The notes under the pieces were generated by a model, which worked only from the letters and a program-made list of their open reading frames with translations, did no database searches and had not been told where the DNA came from. A program made the position numbers and the translations under genes. 42,293 nt of DNA from a virus. Location: positions 1 to 42,293 of the IMG/VR virus record IMGVR_UViG_3300034220_000059; one strand, 5' to 3'. Below are positions 24,219 through 31,695 of the stretch, in pieces; the stretch's first letter is position 1, and each line of letters begins with the position of its first letter.

Positions 24219-24830
24219 GGTCGTCTCCTTGGGAGTGATGGCGGCGGCAGGCGCCGGCGTGCTCGTCGCCTTGGCGATGAGGGGGTGCTCAGGAACCTTG
24301 CGGAACCCGAATTTCGTGGGATCGAGCATGTTCGTCGCGGTGCCGGGCGCGGCGATCCGGTCGACGAACTTCATCTCGAGCGCTTCCTGGGCGGTGAGCC
24401 AGGTCTCAGCATCGAGGAGCGGGTTGAGCTCTTCGGCCGACATGCCGGTGCGATCGGCGTAAATGGCGACTAGCTGGCCCTGCAGCATGTCGAGCCGGTC
24501 GGCCGTGGCGCGCAGCTCGGTCGCGACGCCGTACATGCCGTCGGACGGCTTGTGGATCATCATCACGGCGTTTTCGGCCATGACGATCTCGTCGCCGGCC
24601 ATGGCGATGATCGACGCGATCGAGCCCGCGACGCCGTCGATGTGGACGGTGACCTTGCGGGGCGACTGCTTCAGCGCGTTGAAGATCGCGAAGCCGTCGA
24701 ACACCAGGCCGCCGAGCGAGTTGATCCGGACGCTGATGTCGTCGGGCGCGGTGTGGATGCGGCTGACCACCCACGCAGCGTCGAGGCCGTCGCAGCTATC
24801 GCCGACGACGCCGTAGACCAGAATTTCCAT
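22806..24830 (-). CDS. ClpP-type prohead protease fused to major capsid protein
   Basis: 674 residues. Residues 1-165 are an S14 ClpP-like protease: INSLGGLVFDGFAIFNAL, candidate Ser70 in VAGSIAS, His93 in MMIHKP, and Glu142 (or Asp140) where the acidic residue is expected in DAETWLTAQEAL. A Pro-Thr linker follows (215-232). Residues about 240-674 are a HK97-fold capsid protein (EVEGDVVYAIL-type middle, ending AKAIDHRALYKN). Such fusions are known in lambda-like phages. The protease is thought to trim scaffold and itself. It is preceded by the portal gene with a 3-base gap. The fusion point contains an internal start (22806-24218 entry). Confidence 0.93.
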   Translation of the reverse strand: MEILVYGVVGDSCDGLDAAWVVSRIHTAPDDISVRINSLGGLVFDGFAIFNALKQSPRKVTVHIDGVAGSIASIIAMAGDEIVMAENAVMMIHKPSDGMYGVATELRATADRLDMLQGQLVAIYADRTGMSAEELNPLLDAETWLTAQEALEMKFVDRIAAPGTATNMLDPTKFGFRKVPEHPLIAKATSTPAPAAAITPKETTMDPIIDPAANPTPTPTPTPTPTPTPTPPVPVQPTNVGDAVAAAIVAERTRMSTIRNEVSRARLGTEFADTLVNEGVSIDVARTRIIDHIATNAPTITNYSPATIPAAQFEARANAMSIAIAHRANPRNQLTDDARPFAGRRLLVLARDWLDSTGVSTRNMGDVEVAQAVFRYRQPLNAGQHTTSDFPALMGNTVGRTLRRGYELAPRTFTSFCRQSTVPDFRPVSRVALSDISPMQQVLESAEYQYATVGDSSEQYTVGKWGQIIALSWETIINDDLSAFDRLPTAMGQEAAQVEGDVVYAILLSNPLMSDGVTLFHASHGNLAAAGTGIGIASLQAGRTSMRTQKAPKGRFTAATPATLVCGPLKEQEANQFTSVNYVATKNGDINPEYNRQLTPVVEPRITDNSWFLAADPNAQPIDTIEYAYLAGHEGVHIEQRQGFEVDGLEIKARLVFGAKAIDHRALYKNAGAA
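24135..24188 (-). repeat. Pro-Thr coding hexamer repeat
   Basis: Eight Pro-Thr codon pairs and a closing Pro-Pro are coded by alternating CCG/CCC and ACG/ACC. Units are 6 bases, so slippage would change linker length without breaking the frame. A shorter Pro-Thr run occurs in the SGNH tail protein (about residues 99-109). Confidence 0.85.
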
Positions 24831-24833
24831 GTG

Positions 24834-26318
24834 TCAGGCCCTCTTGATGGGGAGCGGGTCGCCCGGCTTGGTCTGCTGGACGGCGTTGCCGACCTGTGTG
24901 ACCTGGCTGGGGTCGCAATCGAAGACGAGGCCGAGCCGCCGGAACGTCGCCTGGTCACGGGCCCACTCGGCAAAGACCGCCTCGGGGTTCTCACCGCGCT
25001 CGCGGATCGCCGCGGAGGGCGTCATCAGGCCCGACCGGACGAGATCACGAATGGCTGGGCCCTCGCTCGCGATGTCGAGCATTTCACGCCTGGGCGGCGT
25101 CCACTTCATCGTGCAGCCGTCGACGTTCCTGCCCAGGAGCGAGGCCGCGCGGAAGAACCACCGGCCCATGGGCTCGCAGAACTGCGGGACCAGCATGTTC
25201 CAGGTCCAGCTGTCGAGCTGGCGATAATACTGGATGCGCCCGATCTTACCCGACGAGAAGTTGACGCTCTCGAGGTCGCCGAAGATGTCGTAGGGCAGGT
25301 TAAGCCCGGTCGCGAAGGTTCGGACCGAGATCTTCGTGAAGTCGACATAGCCGTCGACGCCTGGCGGGTTGGCGAACTTCACGTCCGCGCCCTGCGGCAG
25401 ATCCTCGATCATGCCCGGCTCGATATAGTCGAGCGGGTCGCTGTCGGGCAGATCGCCGTCGTCGCCCTCCATGCCGATGCGAAACACCGCCCAGGAACCG
25501 GCGATCTTCTGCCGGAGCAGCTGCCCGTCCTGGTACTCGGCGAACTCGCGCATCGACATGATCACCGGCGCGAACCAGCTCGCGCCGTGCTGCTGTCCGG
25601 GGCGGTCCTGGCGGAAGATGTGCGCGACGTCGCCGGCCGGGATCGGGATCGAGATCGTGCCCTGCGCGGCGATCGCGCCCGGGTGCTGCGGAAAGAGCCA
25701 GTAGCTCTCGCGGTTGCCGATCTTGTCGAACTGGATGCCCGAGACGTAGGCTCCGGTCTGGAACAGCCCGTTGCGGTTCGCGTCCAGATAGTCCGGCTCA
25801 AGCATCTGGATCTGAAACGGCACCGGCAGACCATCGCGCGCGAATCTCGGCCGGTACCGCGCCATGATCGCGCCGCTTTCCACGACCGTGCGCGCCGCGA
25901 GCATCTGCAGGCCGTAGAGGTTCTGCCGCCCGTCAGCGTCGCAGGCGGTGCTCTCGAAGTGCGCGGTCGCCAGCGCCGTCAGATCCGCGTCGGACTGACC
26001 GTTCCGCAGCACCTCGAACGTGATGCCCGTTCCCACCAGGTCGGTGGCGATCGCCGACACGGCGCGCTCCGCGTACGGATTGTTCCGCACCATGTCGCGC
26101 GCGGTCTGGGCGAGCACGCTCGCCGCGCCCATCAGCTCGTAGTTCGCGTCCTTGCTCGTGCGACGCCAGCCCTGCGAGCGGCGGCTATGCGTCGCCCCAT
26201 CATACTGGGCCCGGATGCCGCGCGTGGCGGCGAGCTTGAGCAGCGTCCGCTCGCGAGCGAGCGCGCGCTCCGGCGCGATCGCGGCGATGGCGCGGTCGAT
26301 CAGGCCCATGCTCAGCAC
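24834..26318 (-). CDS. Portal protein, lambda family
   Basis: 494 residues. It forms the dodecameric channel at one capsid vertex. Typical features are ARDMVRNNPYAERAVSAIATDLVGTGI at about 70-98, DVAHIFRQDRPGQQHGASWFAPVI at about 230-255, and the SSGKIGRIQYYRQLDSW stem region at about 355-375. Length is near that of lambda-type portals. The start at 26318 overlaps the gpW-like gene by 7 bases; an ATG three codons on (26309) is an alternative. It is followed by the protease-capsid gene. Confidence 0.93.
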   Translation of the reverse strand: MLSMGLIDRAIAAIAPERALARERTLLKLAATRGIRAQYDGATHSRRSQGWRRTSKDANYELMGAASVLAQTARDMVRNNPYAERAVSAIATDLVGTGITFEVLRNGQSDADLTALATAHFESTACDADGRQNLYGLQMLAARTVVESGAIMARYRPRFARDGLPVPFQIQMLEPDYLDANRNGLFQTGAYVSGIQFDKIGNRESYWLFPQHPGAIAAQGTISIPIPAGDVAHIFRQDRPGQQHGASWFAPVIMSMREFAEYQDGQLLRQKIAGSWAVFRIGMEGDDGDLPDSDPLDYIEPGMIEDLPQGADVKFANPPGVDGYVDFTKISVRTFATGLNLPYDIFGDLESVNFSSGKIGRIQYYRQLDSWTWNMLVPQFCEPMGRWFFRAASLLGRNVDGCTMKWTPPRREMLDIASEGPAIRDLVRSGLMTPSAAIRERGENPEAVFAEWARDQATFRRLGLVFDCDPSQVTQVGNAVQQTKPGDPLPIKRA

Positions 26319-26524
26319 CCATTCCGGTAGCTAGGTCGACGGATCCGCGCGCCGCCGCCGCCCGGCGCCGACGCGACCAGGGCTTCGGCGATCCGCTGCT
26401 CGGCCTTCATCATGTCGGCGAGCGACTGATACTGAACTTCCCGCCCGTCGGCGAAGCGGGTGCGCATCACGCCGCTCGCGATGCACGAGCGGATGTTGGT
26501 GAGGTCGGCCTGCGTGAACGCCAT
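26312..26524 (-). CDS. Head-tail joining protein, gpW-like
   Basis: 70 residues opening MAFTQADLTNIRSCIASGVMRTRFADGREVQYQSLADMM, the family pattern of lambda gpW (two helices and a beta-hairpin with an R-Y-x-S-L motif). gpW plugs the portal after DNA packaging. Placement between terminase large subunit and portal matches lambda. One-base overlap (TGATG) with the terminase stop. Confidence 0.9.
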   Translation of the reverse strand: MAFTQADLTNIRSCIASGVMRTRFADGREVQYQSLADMMKAEQRIAEALVASAPGGGGARIRRPSYRNGC

Positions 26525-28590
26525 CAGCGCCGCCCTCCAAAATGGCTGCCGCGGGCTTTCCCGGTCAGCGGATTGATTTTCCGGGCCTTCGGCCTGATCG
26601 TGTTTGCCGGCGTCGCCGGGGCCGAAGCGGGCGTCGGTTCACCGCTCGGCGTGTCGTCTGTCGCTGGTCGCCGGCGTGAGGTCGGCGTCGACGCTCGGCC
26701 GAGCACCTTTGCCCACTTCTCCGAGGTCCAGCGGTCGAGGCCGAGCGCATACGCCGCCGCTCGAGCATAGACCCGGCAGTCGAGCGCCTCGTTGCGCTCC
26801 CGGGTCTTCTGCCACTCCTTGCGCGTGAAGCCGGTCCGCTTGTTCTTCGTGGTGACGAGCTGCTCGGCGACGATCTGCTGGAGCCACTCCGCGTCGACGC
26901 CCTGCGGCAGGTGGATGTACCCGGTGGGATACTCCTCGCCGTCGAGCGGCTGCTCAAGCCGGAGCCACTGGTACGTCTCCGATTTGAACAGCGACACCGC
27001 GATGGTCCAGAGCTGGACCCCGCGCATCACCTTGCGGCCGCGCACCGTGATGTCGGCCCAGGTGGGTCCCATGACGGGGACGGAGGCGGTGAAGCTGCCG
27101 ACACCCTTGATCGCCATCACCTCGCGCGGGTGCTTGCGGGCCCAGTTGTAGACGTGGGTGGTCGAGAACCCGTCGCCGGTGTCGATCGCGAGCCGCGACA
27201 TGCGGATGCGACGTCCGGAAGGGGTCTCCCACTCCTCGGACAGGAAGGCCGTGAGCTCCTTCCAGACATCCTCCCCAGCGGGATCACCGTGGAAGATGCG
27301 GTGATCGATCAGGACGCTGCGGAGCCCCTCCGACCAGCCCCAGACGCTCGCCTCGACTCTGTCGCGCTGCACGTCGGCGCCGACGGTGATGCGACCGACC
27401 CAGTCCGGAACCTCGCCCAAGCGCAGCTCCTGTGACCGGCGTTCGTACAATCGCTGCCAGTCCGGAGCCTCGCCCTTCTCGACCCAGGTCTCGCCGAGCG
27501 CGGTATTCGTCCAGACCTTGTAGGTGTCGGGCGTCTTCCGCGCCTCGAGGAACGCCTTCACCGTTTCGGCGAGCTTCACCCAGGGCGAATAGGCCTCCCA
27601 GATATGGAAACCCGCAATCCCGGTGAACGGCGCGGTGGCGCGCCACTCGCCCAGGCCGACCGCGGTGCCGCGGTCAGCGTCGTCCCAGGGGCAACCGCAC
27701 TCCGCGCACAAGTATTGCGCCGTCTGCGGCAGGTGAAGGCCTGCTTTAGTCTTGTCCCAGCGAACCTGCTCCCACCGGAGCACCTGACGCTCGCCGCAGT
27801 GCGGGCAGGGCACGAAAAACCGGCGCTGATCCGATTCCTCGTACTTGGCCTCGATCCGGCAGACGCCGGCGATGCCCGGCGTGGATCCAGCGAGCTTGCG
27901 CCGGTTCCAGAAGTTGTTCGTCCGCTTGTACGCGAGGGTAAGCGGGTCACCCTCGGTCCCGGCCGATGCCGGATAACGACCGACCTCGTCAGCGAGCACC
28001 ACCCGGATCGGGCGCGACGCCAGCGAGGCCGGGCTGTTCGCCCCGGCGATCGTAAGCTGCCCGCCCGCGAACTTCTTGTGCAGGACGGTGTTGCCGCTGT
28101 CCCGCGACTTCGCGTCGGCAATCTTGGCGGTCAGGCACGGGGTGTCCCGCACCATCGGCGCCAGTCGATCCTTCGACCAGGCCTCCGCCATGTCGAGGGT
28201 CGGCTGCACGACCAGGATCGACGCCGGATCCTGGTCGACGAAGTAGCCGACAATGTTGCCGATGATCTCGGTCCACCCAACCTGGGCGGACTTCATCACG
28301 ACGACTTCGTCATTCAGCGGATCGGTGACCGCATCCATGATCCCGCGCTGAAATTCAGCACGGGAGGTGTCCCATTTACCGGGCTCGGCGCTTCCTTCCG
28401 GGCTGAGCACCCGGTTCCCGTCCGCCCACTGACTGACCGTCAGCCGCGGCGGCGGCGTCATTACCGGCCACCAGCTGCTCGCCGTCGCCGCCAGCTCCGG
28501 GCTCGCGACCAGGTGCAGCGCGATCGCCGCCGTCACCGCCCGTTTCTTCAATCCCGACCGAGGTGGCCGCGAGCTCGGCGAGCGCTTCAT
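26524..28590 (-). CDS. Terminase large subunit (gpA family)
   Basis: 688 residues; ATP-driven DNA packaging motor and cos/concatemer nuclease. Residues 96-108 (VVVMKSAQVGWTE) are the Walker-A-like motif with Lys100, VVLADEVGR (about 197-205) is Walker B, followed by a Cys4 zinc motif (PCPHCGER, then LCAECGCPWDD). The nuclease domain follows at about 405 onwards (ITVGADVQRDRVEASVWGW, RLAIDTGDGF). A start at 28590 has GGAG at 7 bases; Met44 (28461) is a possible alternative. The 5' end overlaps the small-subunit gene by 215 bases in another frame, long even for this family. Confidence 0.93.
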   Translation of the reverse strand: MKRSPSSRPPRSGLKKRAVTAAIALHLVASPELAATASSWWPVMTPPPRLTVSQWADGNRVLSPEGSAEPGKWDTSRAEFQRGIMDAVTDPLNDEVVVMKSAQVGWTEIIGNIVGYFVDQDPASILVVQPTLDMAEAWSKDRLAPMVRDTPCLTAKIADAKSRDSGNTVLHKKFAGGQLTIAGANSPASLASRPIRVVLADEVGRYPASAGTEGDPLTLAYKRTNNFWNRRKLAGSTPGIAGVCRIEAKYEESDQRRFFVPCPHCGERQVLRWEQVRWDKTKAGLHLPQTAQYLCAECGCPWDDADRGTAVGLGEWRATAPFTGIAGFHIWEAYSPWVKLAETVKAFLEARKTPDTYKVWTNTALGETWVEKGEAPDWQRLYERRSQELRLGEVPDWVGRITVGADVQRDRVEASVWGWSEGLRSVLIDHRIFHGDPAGEDVWKELTAFLSEEWETPSGRRIRMSRLAIDTGDGFSTTHVYNWARKHPREVMAIKGVGSFTASVPVMGPTWADITVRGRKVMRGVQLWTIAVSLFKSETYQWLRLEQPLDGEEYPTGYIHLPQGVDAEWLQQIVAEQLVTTKNKRTGFTRKEWQKTRERNEALDCRVYARAAAYALGLDRWTSEKWAKVLGRASTPTSRRRPATDDTPSGEPTPASAPATPANTIRPKARKINPLTGKARGSHFGGRR

Positions 28591-29005
28591 GCACGAGCTC
28601 CGTCAGCTTCTCCTGGATCGCTACGGCCGACTTCATCGTGGCGATCGCTGGCGCGCATTTGCTCGGCAAAGCGAGGAGCTTGCCTCGCACCCGTGCAAAG
28701 GCGGTCTGGACGGCGGCGGTGACGGCCGGCCGGGGGAGGTAATCACCCTTCAGAGCGGCTGTTTCGATCTCGTCGCGCTCAGCTTTCGCCATCGCGCTGC
28801 GCGCCTTCGCGACGTCAATCGGCTTGCCCTTCACGCCGCCGACTTGGACGACCGACAAGCTCGTCCAAGCGGCCACGAACTCGCCGAGCGTGGCGCCGTC
28901 GCCGGGCAGCTCACCCTTGGCCCGCAGATCGGAAACCCACCGGCTCGACTTGCCGAACAGGCCCGCGACTTCATTCAGCGTGGGCTTGTAACCCGCCAAA
29001 TCCAT
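28376..29005 (-). CDS. Terminase small subunit, Nu1-like
   Basis: 209 residues. The N-terminus has a winged-helix/HTH of Nu1 type (TLNEVAGLFGKSSRWVSDLRAKGELP, about 9-34) that binds the packaging site. Residues 70-155 are helical (oligomerisation). The last 55 residues are Gly/Ala/Arg-rich and overlap the large-subunit frame, so their content may be dictated by that gene. GGGAG precedes the ATG by 9 bases. It is first in the late operon. Confidence 0.85.
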   Translation of the reverse strand: MDLAGYKPTLNEVAGLFGKSSRWVSDLRAKGELPGDGATLGEFVAAWTSLSVVQVGGVKGKPIDVAKARSAMAKAERDEIETAALKGDYLPRPAVTAAVQTAFARVRGKLLALPSKCAPAIATMKSAVAIQEKLTELVHEALAELAATSVGIEETGGDGGDRAAPGREPGAGGDGEQLVAGNDAAAAADGQSVGGREPGAQPGRKRRAR

Positions 29006-29157
29006 GGGTTTTCACTCCCATGATGATGAAGTGCGAAAATTTGCTGGCGCTAGCGGAAGGCCGCGCCATTGCCCCCCGCATACCGATCGGGCCCGGGAAG
29101 GACCCAAGGGTGGGGGGGTACCCCCCAGGGGGCGAGGCCTAGAACCGGATCGCCTCT
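29006..29157. other. Candidate cos region and late promoter
   Basis: A 152-base gap stands directly upstream of the small terminase gene, where lambda- and HK97-like phages keep cos. It contains a perfect 14-bp palindrome centred on GGTACC (29113-29126) in a G/C-run context and an AT-rich stretch (AAATTTTC) near the start codon. A late promoter is also expected here. Neither cos ends nor promoter boxes can be proved by eye. Confidence 0.4.
29113..29126. repeat. GC-run palindrome near terminase gene
   Basis: GGGGGG TA CCCCCC is a perfect palindrome with a G-run extending it to seven. Possible cosN/cosB dyad; see the cos entry. Confidence 0.6.
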
Positions 29158-29796
29158 TCAGACGGCCGCCATGTCGATCGAGACCGCGCTCCACGGCGCG
29201 TCGGCCGTGGCACGGTCGTAGAACCGCACATAGGTGCGCGAGCCTATCACCCGGATCGAGTCGCGGATCGCGTCCATTGCGCGCACCCAGCGCTGGTCCT
29301 GGATCTCGACGCGCAGAAGCATGAACAGCTCCGCGCGGTTGATCTGGCCCTGCTTGTCGACCTGGAACACGCGGTTCACCAGGGCACGCAGCTCGACACC
29401 GCTGGTCGACGCCCATTCGTTCAGGCACTCGTCGATCAGCGCCTTGGCGGACTGAAGCTCGGGCCCGAACTCAAGCAGGTCGGACACCTGGACCTGCACC
29501 TTCTGGCACCCGTCGAAGGACATCAGGGTGATGTTGCCCTTACGCCCGCCCACCGTCGCCCCGTACTGCTGTGCGAGCAGAGCTTGCAGATCGCCCACGT
29601 TCTCGAACGTCTGCTGCTTGAACAGCGCGATGCGGGCCGACAGCTCGCGCGCGCCGGCGAGAATGGAGCGTACCGTCTCGTCCATCAGGAGATCGGCCGC
29701 CTTCACCGACGCAAGCGGCACTAGGCTGCCCTTCGCGTCGCGCAGATAGGGCGTGCCGCCCACATCCACAGCAGCAGGGTGGGAGGCGTTCGTCAC
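29158..29796 (-). CDS. DUF3164 family protein
   Basis: 212 residues from a GTG start that overlaps the upstream stop (GTGA). The family hallmarks are YLRDAKGSLVPLASVKAADLLMDETV near the N-terminus and YGATVGGRKGNITLMSFDGCQKV in the middle. DUF3164 proteins are common in Mu-like and sphingomonad temperate phages; function unknown, suggested to be a sulfate-transport misnomer in some annotation. No transposase is present here. It lies in the leftward control operon just before the terminase. Confidence 0.87.
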   Translation of the reverse strand: MTNASHPAAVDVGGTPYLRDAKGSLVPLASVKAADLLMDETVRSILAGARELSARIALFKQQTFENVGDLQALLAQQYGATVGGRKGNITLMSFDGCQKVQVQVSDLLEFGPELQSAKALIDECLNEWASTSGVELRALVNRVFQVDKQGQINRAELFMLLRVEIQDQRWVRAMDAIRDSIRVIGSRTYVRFYDRATADAPWSAVSIDMAAV

Positions 29797-29957
29797 GCCG
29801 CAGCTCCGCTCAGGCGCGCCACCTGATCCTGGAGCGCATGGATCTTGCTGAGGACGGCGCTCAGGTCCTTACGCGCGATCACCGCATAAGGCTTGTCCGT
29901 GCGGTCGGCCGCACGCTGCAGCGCCGCCATGTCGAGGTTCGACGTTACCAGATGCAT
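29793..29957 (-). CDS. Small 54-residue protein
   Basis: A complete short gene: AGGAG at an 8-base spacing, ATG at 29957, stop at 29793 overlapping the next GTG. The product begins MHLVTSNLDMAALQRAADR and ends in a helix (LSAVLSKIHALQDQVARLS) that resembles a coiled coil. Function unknown. Confidence 0.72.
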   Translation of the reverse strand: MHLVTSNLDMAALQRAADRTDKPYAVIARKDLSAVLSKIHALQDQVARLSGAAA

Positions 29958-30235
29958 CGGCCGGGCTCCTGGTGAAGCGGTGCGTTGACGGGGCGGGCCT
30001 TGGCGGGTCCGCGAAAGGGGGCGACGATCGCCGCAGCGATCGTCTGCGCGCGCTCCTCGAGCTGGTGGTAGTGATCGTGGGATCTCACACCGGCGCGGAA
30101 GTCGCGGGCCAGCTCCTCGGCGTCGCGCACGGCGAGCTCGAGGTCATCGGCCGGGTGGCGCCGCCGCGGCACGCTCGGGGCGGAGCGGGTGCCGGCGGCG
30201 GCGCTGAAGCTCGGCGGGGTCCTGCGCTGGTCCAT
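29945..30235 (-). CDS. Small hypothetical protein
   Basis: 96 residues; a basic, Pro/Arg-rich N-terminus (about 1-28) and a helical part (DLELAVRDAEELARDFRAG, then LEERAQTIAAAIVAPF). The gene overlaps the next by 13 bases. An upstream GGAAGGGAT could serve as ribosome-binding site. Function unknown. Confidence 0.62.
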   Translation of the reverse strand: MDQRRTPPSFSAAAGTRSAPSVPRRRHPADDLELAVRDAEELARDFRAGVRSHDHYHQLEERAQTIAAAIVAPFRGPAKARPVNAPLHQEPGRCIW

Positions 30236-30256
30236 CGCATATCCCTTCCGAAACGA

Positions 30257-30294
30257 CGACGCCCGCCACCCTCGGGGAAGGGAAGCGGGCGTCG
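30257..30294. terminator. Long-stem hairpin
   Basis: A perfect 10-bp stem (CGACGCCCGC / GCGGGCGTCG) with an 18-base loop lies between the possible regulator gene (stop 30382) and the next leftward gene. TCGTTTC follows on the leftward strand, so it may be a conditional terminator in this operon. Confidence 0.45.
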
Positions 30295-30381
30295 GACGCA
30301 GTTGTCGCGGGGTCGATTTGCCCGGTTGCGTGGCCGTTTGGCAGTCCGCTTTTCGTCAAGGGCCGCAGAATTGTTCCCAGT

Positions 30382-31221
30382 TCAGCCCAGGCCGGCCTGC
30401 GCTGCTGCCAGCGTCGCCGGGTCGATCTCGCGCCGCACTTCGCTCAGCAGCTGCGGCCAGAGGTCGAGTGCATCGATCAGCAGCTGCTTCGCGCGCCGAT
30501 TGTGCATGCGGTACCGTCGCGCCACCACGGTGAACCCGACCGCGTCGCCGGTGATCATGTCCAACACGGCCGAGAGCGGCCCACGCACCTGCTTGCACCA
30601 TCGGCGGTACGCCATCTCGCGCCTGACCTGGCCGAGCGCTTCGTAGAATGTGCCGTCACCAACCCGGGTCGAGTCGACGCGAGCTTCAAGGCTCGCGGTA
30701 CGAACCGCGACCTCGGCACCAAGCTTCTCGGCCGCCTCCGCGATCGCGACCGCGCTCGCCAGCTGCTCGGCATCGATGCCGCCCGCCATATACAGGCGGG
30801 CAAGCGGGTTCTCTCGCGTAATCGCCGCGTGCGCGTGGGTTTCCGGCGTGCCCTGCTTATGCGACCAGTCCTCGCGCAGCTTCAGCGCTTGATCGATGGC
30901 CGGCTTGAGCTTGACGGGCTCCTTGCGCTTGGCCCGGCCCTTGCCGACGCTCCTGCCAGCCGGACGGGCTCGGCCTAACACCAAGTGCTCGACGCGCTGG
31001 CGCTCTCGCTCGTCGACGGGCGTGCGCTGCGGCTCTTCGGCTGACAGGTCGAGAACGCGCAACGCGCGACGTCGATCGAGCTCTTCCTGGACTGTCGCGC
31101 GTCGACGCTCCTGGTCCGCATCACGCGCCTGTCGACGCTCCTCGATCGCGTGCTTGTGCTCGCGCGCCGTGATCGCGCGCATTACCTTGGCCTCAGCCGC
31201 TGCTGTCGTCTGTCCCGTCAT
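30382..31221 (-). CDS. Possible regulator with charged coiled coil and C-terminal HTH
   Basis: 279 residues. The first 100 are highly charged (REHKHAIEERRQARDADQER, basic patch VGKGRAKRKEPVKLK). Residues about 225-265 (VGFTVVARRYRMHNRRAKQLL) have the shape of an HTH like sigma region 4 or phage late regulators. It overlaps the LexA-type gene by 29 bases. It is followed by a hairpin and then the genes leading into the late operon, so it could control late expression; this is inference. I do not recognise a named family. Confidence 0.65.
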   Translation of the reverse strand: MTGQTTAAAEAKVMRAITAREHKHAIEERRQARDADQERRRATVQEELDRRRALRVLDLSAEEPQRTPVDERERQRVEHLVLGRARPAGRSVGKGRAKRKEPVKLKPAIDQALKLREDWSHKQGTPETHAHAAITRENPLARLYMAGGIDAEQLASAVAIAEAAEKLGAEVAVRTASLEARVDSTRVGDGTFYEALGQVRREMAYRRWCKQVRGPLSAVLDMITGDAVGFTVVARRYRMHNRRAKQLLIDALDLWPQLLSEVRREIDPATLAAAQAGLG

Positions 31222-31636
31222 TCCGCCCCGCCCCCAGTTCGATGGCAGGGATATGGTCCAGTTCGGCCGCTTCGGGCAGTTCGGGAAACGTCAAGGGCTC
31301 GGCCAACTCGCCCAGCGGCAGCGCGACGAACTGGACGTCGTTAAAGACCTTCCAGCCCTCCCTCTGCAGGACGAGCAGCGCATCGGCGACGCTCACTTCC
31401 TGCTTGGGATCGACCAACCGCAGGCCACGTCGTTGCCCCACGGTGTTGCGGATGTACGCCTCGGCGGTGAGCTGAGCCACCAGCTCGTGCGCGCGCTGCC
31501 GGCTCACCCCAAGACCCGCGCCGATTTCGCCCAAGCTCGGCGACCGGCCCCACTCGGCGAAATAGCGCTTGATGAAGTCCAACGCCTGGACTTTGCGGCT
31601 CGACATCGTCGGGGTCAGGCGGAGCGGTTCACCCAC
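31193..31636 (-). CDS. LexA-type winged-helix DNA-binding protein
   Basis: 147 residues. Residues about 12-65 (KVQALDFIKRYFAEWGRSPSLGEIGAGLGVSRQRAHELVAQL) match the LexA DNA-binding domain pattern (x-LDFI-x5-G-x-SPS-x-EI). The LexA peptidase Ser-Lys domain is absent; the rest is acidic. The listed start is GTG; ATG at 31606 is more LexA-like, with no strong ribosome-binding site for either. It is divergent from the gene at 31696, and a near-match to an SOS box lies between them. It may compete for SOS-type sites or regulate phage promoters (inference). Confidence 0.75.
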   Translation of the reverse strand: MGEPLRLTPTMSSRKVQALDFIKRYFAEWGRSPSLGEIGAGLGVSRQRAHELVAQLTAEAYIRNTVGQRRGLRLVDPKQEVSVADALLVLQREGWKVFNDVQFVALPLGELAEPLTFPELPEAAELDHIPAIELGAGRNDGTDDSSG

Positions 31637-31668
31637 GCGACGAACTGTAGCGGAGCCGATATGAATGG

Positions 31669-31683
31669 GAACATAGCGGGAAT
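31669..31683. promoter_or_regulatory. Near-match to alphaproteobacterial SOS box
   Basis: GAAC-N7-GAAT differs from the GAAC-N7-GAAC form by one base and lies in the 59-base gap between two divergent genes, one being the LexA-type protein. A single degenerate match; low confidence. Confidence 0.3.
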
Positions 31684-31695
31684 CATTTTCTTGCG

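Noticed and set aside
22347-24473. 708-codon rightward frame opposite the capsid gene
   Set aside because: It lies antisense to the protease-capsid and decoration genes, is dominated by Arg/Gly/Val and has no domain. High GC content explains such long open frames.
24552-26330. 592-codon rightward frame opposite the portal gene
   Set aside because: Antisense to the portal gene, Asp/Arg/His-rich, with no motif; a shadow frame.
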